A stretch of DNA of 64,000 nucleotides from Mycobacterium genavense ATCC 51234 (lineage in GTDB: Bacteria; Actinomycetota; Actinomycetes; Mycobacteriales; Mycobacteriaceae). The stretch is taken from assembly GCF_000526915.1 (NCBI RefSeq), contig NZ_JAGZ01000002.1, positions 434,001 to 498,000 of the forward strand, in the 5' to 3' direction. Shown here piece after piece: positions 43,867 to 54,197 of this stretch; position 1 is the stretch's first letter, and each line of letters begins with the position of its first letter. A program made the translations under genes and the position numbers. The notes below the pieces were generated by a model that had not been told where the DNA came from, searched no databases, and saw nothing but the letters and a program-made list of their open reading frames with translations.

Positions 43867-46736
43867 GCGACGGCGGGCGGGTGCGTGCCGCCGGCCGGAC
43901 GATCCGACGGCTGGCGCTGCTGATCATCCTGTTCTGGGTGGCACTGTGTGCGGTGCTGAACACGGCGACCCCGCTGCTGTCCGAAGTCGCCGGGACACAT
44001 GCCGTTTCGTACAGCGCCCACGACGCACCGTCGCTGATCGCCATGAAGCGCATCGGCAAGGTTTTCCAGCAGTTCAACTCCGACACCACCGCAATGGTGG
44101 TGCTGGAAGGCCAAGACAAGCTGGGCGATGACGCGCATCGGTTTTACGACACGCTGATCGCCAAACTGTCCGGCGACAAAGCCCACCTGGAGCACGTCGA
44201 GAACTTCTGGGGCGACAGCCTGACCGCGGCCGGGTCGCAGAGCACCGACGGCAAGGCCGCCTACGTTCAGCTGTACCTGGCCGGCGACCAAAGCAGCTCG
44301 GTGGCCAACGAATCCGTCGCCGCCGTGCAGCGCATCATGGACGGCGTGCCGCCGCCGCCCGGGATCAAGGCCTACCTGACCGGCCCCGGCCCGCTCAACG
44401 GCGATACCCATAGCTACGGCGACCGCAGCCTGGAAAAGATCACCCTGATCACCATCGTCGTGATCGCGCTGATGCTCTTCATCGCGTACCGCTCGCTGAC
44501 CACCGTGGTGTTCGTGCTGCTGACGGTGGGCCTGGAGCTGCTGACCGCCGAGGGCGTCATCGCCACGCTGGCCAACAACGACGTCATCGCCCTGTCGACG
44601 TTCGCCGTGAATGTGCTTGTCGCACTGGCGATCGCGGCGTCAACCGACTACGTCATCTTCCTGATCGGCCGCTATCAGGAGGCCCGCTCGGCCGGTCTGG
44701 ACCGAGAGGCCGCTTACTACGCCATGTTTCACGGAACGGCCCACGTGATCCTCGGTTCCGGGCTGACCGTCGCCGGGGCGATGTACTGCCTGAGTTTCAC
44801 CCGGCTTCCGGTCTTCAACACGCTCGGGTGGCCGTGTTCGATCTCGGTCCTGGTGGTGATCGTGGCCTCGCTGACGCTGGCGCCGGCCGTCGTCGCCGCC
44901 GCCGGCCGATCCGGCGCCTTCGACCCCAAACGCACGGTGAACACCCGACGTTGGCGCCGCATCGGCACCATCGTCGTCCGCTGGCCCGGCCCGGTGCTCG
45001 TCGCGTCGATCCTGGTATCGCTGATCGGGCTGGTCGTCCTGCCCAGCTATCAGACCGGCTACAACGGGCACTATTACCTGCCGGCCGACACCCCGTCGAA
45101 CGTCGGCTTCCAGGCGTCGGACCGGCACTTCGCGCCGGCCCGGATGGAGCCCGAGCTGTTGATGATCGAGGCCGACCACGACCTGCGCAACCCGACGGAC
45201 ATGCTGGTGCTGGACCGGGTCGCCCGCACGATTTTCCACACGCCAGGTATCGCACGCGTGCAAGGCATTACCCGGCCGCTGGGTTCCCCGATCGATCATG
45301 CCTCGATTCCGTTCCAGATCAGCGCGCAAAGCGCCATCACGATCGAGAACCTCAAGAATCTGCGGGACCGGGTGGCCGACATGTCCAGGATGACCGAGGA
45401 GCTGCAACGAATGATCGATATCTCGTTGCATATGCAGGACTTGACCCGCCAGCTCGTCGACGTGACGCACGGCATGGCCGGTGACACCCGCCAGATGCGG
45501 GACACTACCGGTGAATTGCGGGACCACCTGTCCGACTTCGAAGACCTCTGGCGGCCGGTGCGGAGCTATTTCTATTGGGAGCGAAACTGTTTCGACATCC
45601 CGCTGTGCTGGTCGCTGCGGTCGCTGTTCGACGGAGTCGACGGCATCGACCGGCTCAGCGAGGACGTCGGCAACCTGTCACACAGCACCGATCAGCTCGA
45701 CCGGATCATGCCGCAGCTGCTCGCGCAGCTGCCGCCGCTGATCATGGCAATGCAGACGGTCAAGGATCTTGCCCAAACGGCGACGAGCACCTTCGCCGGG
45801 TTGATCACGCAGATGGACGCCTTGACACGCAACACCACCGTGATGGGACAGGCCTTCGACGGTGCCAAGAACGACGACTTCTTCTACCTGCCGCCGGAGG
45901 CCTTCGACAATCCGGACTTCAAGCGGGGGCTGAGCATGTTCTTGTCCCCCGACGGCAGCGCGGCGCGGTTCTTCATCACCCACAAGGGCGATCCCGCGAC
46001 GGCCGAAGGGATTTCACACATCGACGCCATCCGGCAGGCCGCGGACGAGGCCGTCAAGGGCACCCCGCTGGCGGCCGCCAACATCTATCTGACCGGCACC
46101 GCGTCCGCCGACAAGGACGAGCGCGACGGGTCCAGGTATGACCTGATGATCGCCGCGATCGCAGCGCTGTGCCTGATTTTCATGATCATGTTGGCCATCA
46201 CCGGCAGCGTGGTCGCCTCGGCGGTCATCGTGGGAACGGTCACCATCTCGCTGGGCTCGTCGTTCGGGCTGTCGGTGCTGATCTGGCAGCACCTGCTGCA
46301 CACGCCGCTGCACTGGCTGGTGCTCGCGATGGCCATCATCGTGATGCTGGCCGTCGGATCGGACTACAACCTGCTGCTGGCAGCCCGGTTCCGGGAGGAA
46401 ATCGGCGCCGGACTCAAGACCGGGATGATCCGCTCGATGGGCAGCACCGGCGGAGTGGTCACCACCGCCGGCCTGGTATTCGCGTTCACGATGGGCGCGA
46501 TGGGGACCAGCGATCTGCGTGTCGTCGGTCAGATCGGCACCACGATCATGATCGGGCTGCTGTTCGACACGCTGATCGTGCGCTCGTTCATGATGCCAGC
46601 CGCTGCGACCCTGCTGGGCCGCTGGTTCTGGTGGTCCCGCCGGGTCCGCACTCACGCGCCGCGGCCCGCCCGTGCGGCTACCGTCGAGCAGCGGCCGGCC
46701 GCCGCATACGCGGCGAGTGCCCCCACCGCCGAATGA
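43863..46736 (+). CDS. mmpL: MmpL-family RND lipid/siderophore transporter
   Basis: A 957-residue MmpL4-type RND exporter. TM1 ([19 protein letters not shown]) is followed by a first periplasmic loop, then the TM2-6 block with [22 protein letters not shown] long second loop has coiled-coil-like helices ([40 protein letters not shown]). The second TM block has [18 protein letters not shown], whose Asp-Tyr pair is the proton relay, as is the pair in the first block. The frame is intact although mmpS is broken. Cargo unknown; no synthesis genes are adjacent. Confidence 0.9.
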   Translation: MSDGGRVRAAGRTIRRLALLIILFWVALCAVLNTATPLLSEVAGTHAVSYSAHDAPSLIAMKRIGKVFQQFNSDTTAMVVLEGQDKLGDDAHRFYDTLIAKLSGDKAHLEHVENFWGDSLTAAGSQSTDGKAAYVQLYLAGDQSSSVANESVAAVQRIMDGVPPPPGIKAYLTGPGPLNGDTHSYGDRSLEKITLITIVVIALMLFIAYRSLTTVVFVLLTVGLELLTAEGVIATLANNDVIALSTFAVNVLVALAIAASTDYVIFLIGRYQEARSAGLDREAAYYAMFHGTAHVILGSGLTVAGAMYCLSFTRLPVFNTLGWPCSISVLVVIVASLTLAPAVVAAAGRSGAFDPKRTVNTRRWRRIGTIVVRWPGPVLVASILVSLIGLVVLPSYQTGYNGHYYLPADTPSNVGFQASDRHFAPARMEPELLMIEADHDLRNPTDMLVLDRVARTIFHTPGIARVQGITRPLGSPIDHASIPFQISAQSAITIENLKNLRDRVADMSRMTEELQRMIDISLHMQDLTRQLVDVTHGMAGDTRQMRDTTGELRDHLSDFEDLWRPVRSYFYWERNCFDIPLCWSLRSLFDGVDGIDRLSEDVGNLSHSTDQLDRIMPQLLAQLPPLIMAMQTVKDLAQTATSTFAGLITQMDALTRNTTVMGQAFDGAKNDDFFYLPPEAFDNPDFKRGLSMFLSPDGSAARFFITHKGDPATAEGISHIDAIRQAADEAVKGTPLAAANIYLTGTASADKDERDGSRYDLMIAAIAALCLIFMIMLAITGSVVASAVIVGTVTISLGSSFGLSVLIWQHLLHTPLHWLVLAMAIIVMLAVGSDYNLLLAARFREEIGAGLKTGMIRSMGSTGGVVTTAGLVFAFTMGAMGTSDLRVVGQIGTTIMIGLLFDTLIVRSFMMPAAATLLGRWFWWSRRVRTHAPRPARAATVEQRPAAAYAASAPTAE

Positions 46737-46745
46737 CGTTCGCGG

Positions 46746-47180
46746 CTATGCCACGGTGCACGGATATTGCGCGTTGACCACACAATTGGACGGCGGCGTG
46801 TAGGTGCCGCTCAGCACGCCCCGGAAACCGCCGGTGGCCGTACCGCCGGGGCCGATCTCGCGATCCCAGTTCGCCGGCGTCACCACATAGTGCGTGCCGG
46901 ATTGGGTCACGGTGCTGTTCCACGCGTGCAACACGGATTGGCCGGCCGGCATGTCGAAGTCGATGCGCCAGTCGGTCATCGGTGACAGGTTGGGATTGGT
47001 GACGGTGAAGTGGGCGATGAACCCGGTCTGCCACGTGTGTTCGATTTGCAACGTCGCCGTCGCCGCGGCCGCGTGAGCCGCGGGAGCGACGCCGAGCCCG
47101 AGCGCCCCGGCCGCCACTGCCGACACGGCGACGTGAAGCGCTGTGCGACAGCACTTCACGGGATTGCTCAGTCCGGCCAT
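46746..47180 (-). CDS. Secreted CBM2 carbohydrate-binding protein (Rv1987-like)
   Basis: A 144-residue exported protein. The signal peptide (MAGLSNPVKCCRTALHVAVS, then GVAPAAHA-A) is cleaved near residue 36. The mature domain is a single family-2 carbohydrate-binding module: HTWQTGFIAHFTVTNPNLSP, TDWRIDFDMPAGQSV, HAWNSTVTQSGTHYVVTPANWDREI and GGTATGGFRG, with the aromatic residues that stack on cellulose or chitin. There is no catalytic domain. Rv1987 in M. tuberculosis is similar and annotated as a possible chitinase. ATGs at 47192 and TTG 47201 are alternatives. Convergent with mmpL, 9 bases apart. Confidence 0.85.
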   Translation of the reverse strand: MAGLSNPVKCCRTALHVAVSAVAAGALGLGVAPAAHAAAATATLQIEHTWQTGFIAHFTVTNPNLSPMTDWRIDFDMPAGQSVLHAWNSTVTQSGTHYVVTPANWDREIGPGGTATGGFRGVLSGTYTPPSNCVVNAQYPCTVA

Positions 47181-47314
47181 AACACCCAACATTAGAGCCA
47201 ACCGCGCGACATCGGCCCGCGCATCACAGGTACGCTGCCGTACCTTTGCGCAACCGAAACCGTGATGAAATCTTGGTGAGCCCTTCAGGCACCGCGCGGG
47301 CTACGCTGGCGGAA

Positions 47315-47983
47315 ATGACAGCCAGTAACCCCTCCGGCTTTCCGTCCGGATTGCAACGCATGGATTTCGACGCCCTGTACCGCGGCGAGAGCCCGGGCGA
47401 GGGCATCCCGCCGATGCCCGTCCCGCCATGGGATACCAAGGCGCCCAAGGAAAATGTCATCCACTGGCACACCGGCGGCTGGATCTACGGCAACGTATTG
47501 GACATCGGCTGCGGGCTGGGCGACAATGCCGTTTACCTGGCCAAGAACGGCCACCCGGTAACGGGGCTGGATATCTCCCCGACCGCGCTGAGCACCGCCG
47601 AGCAGCGCGCCAAGGACGCCGGAGTCGACGTCACGTTCGCGGTGGCCGACTCCACCAAGCTCGAGGGCTACCCGCAAGCGTTCGACTCCATCGTCGACAG
47701 CGGGATGTTTCACTGCCTGGACGACGAGGGCAAGCGCAGCTACGCGGCTGCCGCGCACCGCGTCGCCAGGCCGGGCGCCACGCTGCTGATCAGCTGCTTC
47801 TCCGACGCCAACCCGCCCGACCGGGAACGGCCCCGGCCATCGGTGTCCGAGCAGACCCTGCGCGACGTCCTCGACGGCGCCGGTTGGGATATCGAGGCGC
47901 TGGAACCCGCTACCATGCGACGCGAGGTCGACGGCAGCGAGATCGAGATGGCGTTCTGGTACGTCCGCGCGCAGCGGCGCTGA
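47315..47983 (+). CDS. Class I SAM-dependent methyltransferase
   Basis: A 222-residue methyltransferase. GNVLDIGCGLGDNAVYLAKNG is SAM motif I; VTGLDISPTAL, FAVADSTKLEGYPQAFDSIV and VARPGATLLISCF follow. The N-terminus MDFDALYRGESPGEG and WDTKAPKENVI resembles the thiopurine/tellurite-resistance-like methyltransferases of mycobacteria. ATG 47315 is chosen because a longer frame to 47246 looks non-homologous; 47360 is another option. Substrate unknown. Frame intact. Confidence 0.82.
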   Translation: MTASNPSGFPSGLQRMDFDALYRGESPGEGIPPMPVPPWDTKAPKENVIHWHTGGWIYGNVLDIGCGLGDNAVYLAKNGHPVTGLDISPTALSTAEQRAKDAGVDVTFAVADSTKLEGYPQAFDSIVDSGMFHCLDDEGKRSYAAAAHRVARPGATLLISCFSDANPPDRERPRPSVSEQTLRDVLDGAGWDIEALEPATMRREVDGSEIEMAFWYVRAQRR

Positions 47984-48027
47984 CGAGCCGTGGGCGTCGC
48001 GACGGGTTCGCAGCTAATCTGTCTCGC

Positions 48028-48804
48028 GTGAGCGACAACGCCGACGGGCCGGCCCGCCCGCTGATCGGGTACATCACCAGCGACAACGCGCCGCCGATCG
48101 CCCCCGCCCCGGTGAGCCGGGCGTGGATGACGGCCCAGGCCGAGGCGGACGAGGGTTGGCCCAGTCGCTGTTTGCCGATGCTGATCGCCAACCAAAGCGG
48201 CTGGGAGCTGCGCAATCCGTGTGCGTTCACCGCCACCTGGATAGCCCAGGAGAGCATGGACGTGATGGTCGAACCCGATCAGTACCGGGCCGATCAGTTC
48301 CTGCCCGCCGGCCATTTCGGCAACGGCATCCTGACCTGGCGCCTGCCGCTGCTGTTCCGCACCCCGCCCGGTTACAACCTGTTGGTCCGGGGACCGGCAA
48401 ACTATCCCAAGGACGCTGTCTGCGCGCTGGAAGGTGTCGTCGAAACCGATTGGGCGAGTGCCAGTTTCAGCATGAGCTGGAAGTTCACCCGCAAACTGAT
48501 GCCGGTGCGATTCGAAGTCGACGAATCGATCTGCATGATCGTCCCGCAGCGCCGCGGCGAACTCGAGGAGTTCACCCCCGAAATCCGGCCCCTGGCCGCC
48601 GACGCAGAGCTACAGCGCAAGCACGAGTTGTTCCTTCGCGAACGCGACGCGGCAAAGCACGCCGAGCAACTGGCCAGGGTTGCCGCGGGCGACCGGGTGG
48701 ACTGGCAGGGCGACTACACGCGAGGCAAACACCGAGACGGCGAGGCCGGCGCACCGGATCACCAGACCCGCCGCCGTCTTCGCCCGTTTGCCCGGCCGGA
48801 ATAG
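48028..48804 (+). CDS. DUF6065-like hypothetical protein
   Basis: A 258-residue soluble protein of unknown function, GTG start at 48028 (VSDNADGPARPLIGYITSDN). It contains WPSRCLPMLIANQSGWELRN, PAGHFGNGILTWRLPLLFRT, GYNLLVRGPANYPKDAV and WKFTRKLMPVRFEVDESICM, a pattern I associate with DUF6065 proteins; no catalytic motif is known. The C-terminus is a charged helix (LQRKHELFLRERDAAKHAEQ). The beginning of a second, decayed copy lies 86 bases downstream. Frame intact. Confidence 0.7.
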   Translation: MSDNADGPARPLIGYITSDNAPPIAPAPVSRAWMTAQAEADEGWPSRCLPMLIANQSGWELRNPCAFTATWIAQESMDVMVEPDQYRADQFLPAGHFGNGILTWRLPLLFRTPPGYNLLVRGPANYPKDAVCALEGVVETDWASASFSMSWKFTRKLMPVRFEVDESICMIVPQRRGELEEFTPEIRPLAADAELQRKHELFLRERDAAKHAEQLARVAAGDRVDWQGDYTRGKHRDGEAGAPDHQTRRRLRPFARPE

Positions 48805-48890
48805 CCGGCCCTCGCCGGTTCATCACCGCAGTCCGCGGACCCGCCCAAACCCCAAGCGAATTACCAGGTTTCGCCCATGAGCTCGGGTGC

Positions 48891-49064
48891 GTGAATGACA
48901 CGGCCGACGCGACGCCCCGACCGTTGATCGGGTTCGTCACCCGTGACAACGCGCCACCGATCGCCCCGGCACCGATCAGCCGCGGCGTGCCCGCAGGCAC
49001 GAGGCGTCCTGAGCGCTACGCGCGCAACGGGGCTAACCGGCCGCGGGCTACCCTGACCGGGTGA
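48891..49064 (+). pseudogene. 5' fragment of a second DUF6065-like gene
   Basis: From the GTG at 48891 the translation VNDTADATPRPLIGFVTRDN and then APPIAPAPISRG closely copies the N-terminus of the gene at 48028 (VSDNADGPARPLIGYITSDN, APPIAPAPVSRA). Similarity ends at about 48993 and the frame drifts to 49064. About 34 codons of a tandem paralogue therefore survive, with the other about 220 lost. The deletion abuts the next gene. Confidence 0.75.
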
Positions 49065-50266
49065 ATCTCGATGGCAATCAGGCCTCCATTCGCGAGGTCT
49101 GCGACGCCGGCCTGCTCGCCGGCGCAGCGACGGTGGTCTGGCAGCGCGGAGAAATCCTGCAGGTCAACGAGATCGGCTACCGAGACGTCGGCGCGGGGCT
49201 GCCGATGCAGCAAGACACGCTTTTCCGCATCGCGTCGATGACTAAGCCGGTCACCGTGGCCGCGATCATGAGCATGGTCGACGAGGGCAAGCTAACGCTC
49301 AAGGACCCGATCGCGCGGTGGGCGCCGGAGCTGGCCAACCCGGCGGTGCTCGATAACCCGCGTGGCCCGCTGGACCGCACCCACCCCGTCGACCGCGCGA
49401 TCCTGATCGAGGATCTGCTGACCCACACCAGCGGCCTGGCCTACGGATTCTCGGTTTCCGGGCCGATCTCCCGGGCCTACCTGCGGTTGCCCTTCAACCA
49501 GGGCCCGGATGTGTGGCTGGCCGAACTCGCCAAGCTGCCGCTGGTGCACCAGCCCGGTGAACGGGTTACCTACAGCCACTCCATAGATCTGTTGGGCGTC
49601 ATCGCTTCTCGGGTCGACGGCAAACCGTTCCACGAGGTGCTCGACGAGCGGGTGCTGGGCCCGACGGGCATGCCCGACACCGGCTTCTTCGTCTCGCCCG
49701 AAGCCCGGCGGCGGGCCGCGACCATGTATTCGCTCGACGACGAGCACCGGTTGCGGCACGACGTGATGGGCCCGCCGCACATCACGCCGCCCTCGTTCTG
49801 CAACGCCGGCGGCGGGTTGTGGTCGACCGCGCACGACTACCTGCGCTTCATCCGGAAGCTGCTCGGCGACGGGACCGTCGACGGCGTGCGGGTGTTGTCG
49901 CCCGAATCGGTCCGCCTGATGCGGACCGACCGGCTCACCGACGACCAGAAGCGGCACGACTTTTTGGGCGCGCCGTACTGGATGGGCCGCGGGTTCGGAC
50001 TGAACCTGTCGGTGGTGACCGATCCGGCGAAGGCCACGCCGCTGTACGGGCCGGGCGGCATGGGGACGTTCAGCTGGCCGAGCGCCTACGGGACCTGGTG
50101 GCAGGCCGATCCGTCGGCGGATCTGATCCTGCTGTATCTGATCCAGAACCTGCCCGACCTGACCGTGGACGCGGCCACCGCCGTCGCGGGTAACACGTCG
50201 TTGGCGAAACTCCGCACCGCGCAACCGAAGTTCGTCCGCCGCACCTATCAAGCGCTCGGCCTCTAG
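49061..50266 (+). CDS. Serine hydrolase of the beta-lactamase/class C (esterase) family
   Basis: A 401-residue penicillin-binding-protein-fold hydrolase. The active-site SxxK is in RIASMTKPVT (Ser about 66). The second motif is YSH in GERVTYSHSIDLLG, with Tyr-Ser-His in place of the lactamase YxN, as in EstB-type esterases. LLTHTSGLAYGF and GGGLWSTAHDYLRF are typical. No signal peptide, so probably a cytoplasmic or surface esterase and not a secreted lactamase. GTG start 49061. Frame intact. The GNAT gene follows by 4 bases. Confidence 0.85.
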   Translation: MNLDGNQASIREVCDAGLLAGAATVVWQRGEILQVNEIGYRDVGAGLPMQQDTLFRIASMTKPVTVAAIMSMVDEGKLTLKDPIARWAPELANPAVLDNPRGPLDRTHPVDRAILIEDLLTHTSGLAYGFSVSGPISRAYLRLPFNQGPDVWLAELAKLPLVHQPGERVTYSHSIDLLGVIASRVDGKPFHEVLDERVLGPTGMPDTGFFVSPEARRRAATMYSLDDEHRLRHDVMGPPHITPPSFCNAGGGLWSTAHDYLRFIRKLLGDGTVDGVRVLSPESVRLMRTDRLTDDQKRHDFLGAPYWMGRGFGLNLSVVTDPAKATPLYGPGGMGTFSWPSAYGTWWQADPSADLILLYLIQNLPDLTVDAATAVAGNTSLAKLRTAQPKFVRRTYQALGL

Positions 50267-50270
50267 CGCC

Positions 50271-50810
50271 GTGCCCGGCTACCCACCCGATCGCATCGTC
50301 GGCGGACTGCTGCTGCTGCGGCTGCCCACGCTCGCCGACGCCGGTGCGCTGTACCAACGGGTCGCCCGCGACCGTGCGGTCACGAAATATCTGCTGTGGT
50401 CGCCGCATCCGGACGTGGCGACGACGCGGCGGGTGATCGCCGAGAAACTCAACGCCAGCGACGACGAGCGGACGTGGGCCGTCGAGCTGCGGCACAGCGG
50501 CGACGTCATCGGGCTGACCAGTTGCCGCCGCTCGGCGCCCGAATCGGTGGAGATCGGCTACTGCCTGGGCCGCAAGTGGTGGGGCAAGGGCTTGATGTCG
50601 GAGGTGCTGGACATGCTGTTGACCGCGCTGCGGGCCGACCGGGAGCTGGTGCGGGTCTGGGCGACCTGCAGTGTCGACAACATTCGGTCGGCGCGTCTGC
50701 TGGAGCGGGCCGGGTTCGTGCAGGAGGCCCGGCTGACACGTCACGCCGTCTACCCCACGATGGGACCCGAACCGCAAGACGCCCTGCTCTACGGCATGGC
50801 CCTGCGTTGA
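50271..50810 (+). CDS. GNAT-family N-acetyltransferase
   Basis: A 179-residue RimJ/RimL-type acetyltransferase. GLLLLRLPTLADAGALYQRV at the N-terminus, VEIGYCLGRKWWGKGLMSEV (the acetyl-CoA-binding strand and R/K-x-x-G-K-G loop), and CSVDNIRSARLLERAGFV near the end are all family hallmarks. Substrate unknown. GTG start at 50271, 4 bases after the hydrolase stop, suggesting co-transcription. Frame intact. Confidence 0.85.
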   Translation: MPGYPPDRIVGGLLLLRLPTLADAGALYQRVARDRAVTKYLLWSPHPDVATTRRVIAEKLNASDDERTWAVELRHSGDVIGLTSCRRSAPESVEIGYCLGRKWWGKGLMSEVLDMLLTALRADRELVRVWATCSVDNIRSARLLERAGFVQEARLTRHAVYPTMGPEPQDALLYGMALR

Positions 50811-51015
50811 ATTCGCGCGCGGCTTTCGTTGTGCGCTGACGGATTTCGTTGCGCGGTCAGGGTTTTCGGTGTGCGACCCCGGCGGGCTGCCGCGGCGTGT
50901 CGCCGGCGTGACCGCACACTCAAACACGCGGATGCACACTCACCGGCCGGGGCGCACGCCCGAGTCGCCTAAGCCAGAACACCGAAACTTTGGGTCCGGA
51001 TCGGCGGAGGGACGC

Positions 51016-54000
51016 ATGACGGCCGGAATTGCGTGCCGCACGTGTCGGATCGAGCCACTCGAGAATGCCCGGTTCTGTCACGGATGTGGCTCCCCCGTTG
51101 CCAAGGCCGACACGCCGGCGGAGTACAAGCAGGTAACGGTGCTGTTCGCCGACGTCGTGCGCTCGATGGACATGGCGGGCGCGGTGGGTCCCGAGTGGTG
51201 GCGCGAGATCATGGCCGCGCTGGTCACCTCGTCGGCGGCGGTGGTGCAGCGCTACGGCGGCACGCTCGACCAGTTCACCGCCGACGGCATCATGGCCGTG
51301 TTCGGCGCCCCGACCGCTCTGGAGGACCACGCGCTGCGGGCGTGTTTGACCGCGCTGGGTATTCAGGACGAGGCCAAGCGCCTTGCCGTCGAAATCAACC
51401 GCCGCGACGGCATCGGCCTGCGGCTGCGGGTGGGTCTCAATTCCGGCCAGGTGGTGGCCGGCGATATCGGTTCTGCGGGTTTGCGTTACACCGCGATCGG
51501 TACGCAGGTCGGGATGGCTCAGCGGATGGAGTCGGTCGCGGCACCCGGCACGGTGATGCTGAGCGAGTCCACCGCGCGGCTGGTGGAGGGCGCCGCGGTG
51601 CTGGCAGAGCCGCAACTGGTGCGCATCAAGGGCGCCGAGAATGCGGTGCCGACGCGGCAGCTGGTCAGCGTGGCCGGGCAACTGGAACGGACCGGTCCCT
51701 CGTATTCGAGGCTGGTGGGTCACGAGTGGGAAATGTCGGCGCTGGCCGCCATGGTCGATCGCGCGGTTGGTGGTCGCGGGTCCGTGGTCTCGGTGGTCGG
51801 CCCCGCCGACGTCGGGAAGACCCGGCTCGTCCGAGAGGCCATGCGGCTGGCCGAAACTCGTGACGTCGAGGTGTTCACCACGTTTTGTGAATCGCACGCC
51901 GCCGACGTCTCGTTCCGGGTGGCGGCCCGTCTGTTGCGCGCCTTCTGGCAGTTACGCGGCCTCGACGACGACGCGGCACGAGCACGGGTGCGCGCGCAGG
52001 TTTCCGACGCGGATCCGCAGGATCTACTGCTGCTGGACGAGTTGCTCGGCATAGCCGATCCCAATGCGGCGCCGCCCAAGATCGACCCGGACGCGCGGCG
52101 GCGCCGGTTGACAGCGCTGATCAACGCGGCCCAGCTGGCCCGCGGCGAACCCGCGGTCTTCATCGTCGAGGACGCGCACTGGATCGACGAGGTCAGCGAA
52201 TCCCTGCTGGTCGACTTGTTCTCGGTGATCCCGCAGACGCCGTCGCTGGTGCTGGTGACCTATCGGCCGGAATATCACCGGGCGCTGGGGCGTCTCGCCG
52301 AGGCCCAGACCATTGCCCTTGGGGCGCTGAGTGATTCGGAGACCGCGACGATGGTCGCCGAACTGTTGGGCACCGACCAGTCCGTGCGCCGGATCGGCGA
52401 GGTCGTCGCCGAACGGGCGGCCGGTAACCCGTTTTCGCCGAGGAGATCGTTCGCGAGCTCGCCGAACGCGGCGTGCTGGTGGGCCAGCGCGGCAGCCACA
52501 CCTGCACCACCGACGTCGGCGAGGTCCGCGTGCCCGCCACGGTGCAGGCGACCATCGCCGCCCGCATCGACCGACTGGGCCCGGCCGCCAAGCGAACGCT
52601 CAGTGCGGCGGCGGTCATCGGGGCCCCGGTTCAACTCCGACCTGCTGAGCAGCCTGGGCATCACCGCATCCGTCGAGGAGCTGATCGCCGCGGAGCTCAT
52701 CGACCAGGTGCGGTTCGCCCCGCGCGCCGAATATGCGTTCCGGCACAACCTGATTCACGCGGTGGCCTACGAATCACAGCTGAAGTCCGATCGGGTCCAG
52801 ATGCATCGGCGGCTCGCCGCCGCGATCGAAGCCGGCGAACCGCAATCGGCCGACCAAAACGCCGCGCTGATCGCCGAGCATCTGGAGGTCGCCGGTGATC
52901 TGCACACCGCCTACGGCTGGCACATGCGCGCCGGATCGTGGGCGAACAGGCGCGACATCAACGCGGCGCGGCTGAGTTGGGAGCGCGCCATCCGGATCGC
53001 CGATGCCTTGGGAGCCGAAGACCCGAACCGGACGGCCCTGCGCATCGCCCCGCGCACCATGTTGTGCGGCCTCGCGTTTGTCGCCCGGGTGGACGTCGCG
53101 GACGCCCGCCTGGGCGACTTGCGGGAGTTGTGCGCCGCCGCCGGGGACAAGGTGTCGCTGGCCATCGGGATGTCCGGTCTCGTGATGCATCACGCGTATC
53201 AGGCCCGGACACGCGAGGCGTCGGCGCTGGCGTCCGAAGCGATGGCCCTCATCGAGTCGATCGACGATCCGAACTTGACGGTGGGGCTGTCGTTTGCGTC
53301 CATCTACGCCAAGGCGCTGAACACAGAGTGGTGCGACACGCTGGAATGGTCGCAGCGCGTCATCGATTTGGCCGACGGTGACCCCCGCAAGGGCAAGGTC
53401 ATCTTCGGCTCGCCGTTGGCGCTCGCTTTCGCGTCGCGCGGCATCGCCCGGTATTGGCTGGGCCGCCCCGGCTGGCACGACGACCTGCGGCAAGGCCTGA
53501 CCATGGCCCGCAACGCCGACCACATGTCCTACGCCACGGTGGTCAGCTGGGTCTACTTCGGTGGTATACCGCTCGGGGTCCTGACGGCCGACGACGACGC
53601 GGTGCGCGAGATCGAGGATGCCCTGCGAATCGCCGAACGATCCAGCGACAACCTCGCGGTTGGCCTACACGCAAATGACCTTGGGCGTGGCACTGGTGGA
53701 GCGGCCGACGGCCGCCGAACGCGAACGCGGACAAGCGGTATTGGCCGAGGTGGCCGAGGCCTTCTTGCGTCGGGGCCACAACCTCGGGTGAATTGCCGCT
53801 GGTGAACGCCTACTTGGCGCGTGAGATGGCGCGGCGCGGCGATCGGGACGGCGCGATCCCGCTGATGCGCGCCGCGGTCGAGACGCTGTTCGCCGGCGGG
53901 CGACTGCTGGCGTGGGGCGTGCCGACGGCCGCCCTGCTGGTGCACACGCTGCTCGAGCGCGGGGCCGATTCCGACGTGGCCGAGGTCGAGGCCGTGATCG

Positions 54001-54191
54001 AGCGGTTGGCCACGGCGCCGTCCGACGACGGCCAGACCATGCGCGACGTCGTGCTGTTGCGGCTGCGCGCGCTGCTGGCGCGGGCGCACGGCGACACCGC
54101 GACGCACGAAAGTCTGCGGGATCGCTACCGCGAAACGGTGACGTCGCTGGGCTTGCAGGGGCAGATCGCGTGGGCGGCGGCGATGGCGTGA
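51016..54191 (+). pseudogene. Adenylate/guanylate cyclase-AAA/TPR regulator with four indels
   Basis: A large regulator of the mycobacterial cyclase-ATPase type. An N-terminal zinc-ribbon (CRTCRIEP and CHGCGSP) is followed by a class III cyclase domain (VTVLFADVVRSM, QFTADGIMAVFG, LRVGLNSGQVVAGDIGS). Next come a P-loop ATPase (VVGPADVGKTRL, about residue 260) and an about 500-residue helical region. Four single-base changes disturb it: a T lost near 52434 (TTTT for TTTTT), an extra C near 52630, an extra G near 53663 and an extra G near 53787. The first two compensate, scrambling about 65 residues; the last two shift twice before the true end at 54191. ATG 51016 has GGAGG 5 bases upstream. 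Confidence 0.83.
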
Positions 54192-54197
54192 ACCGGG

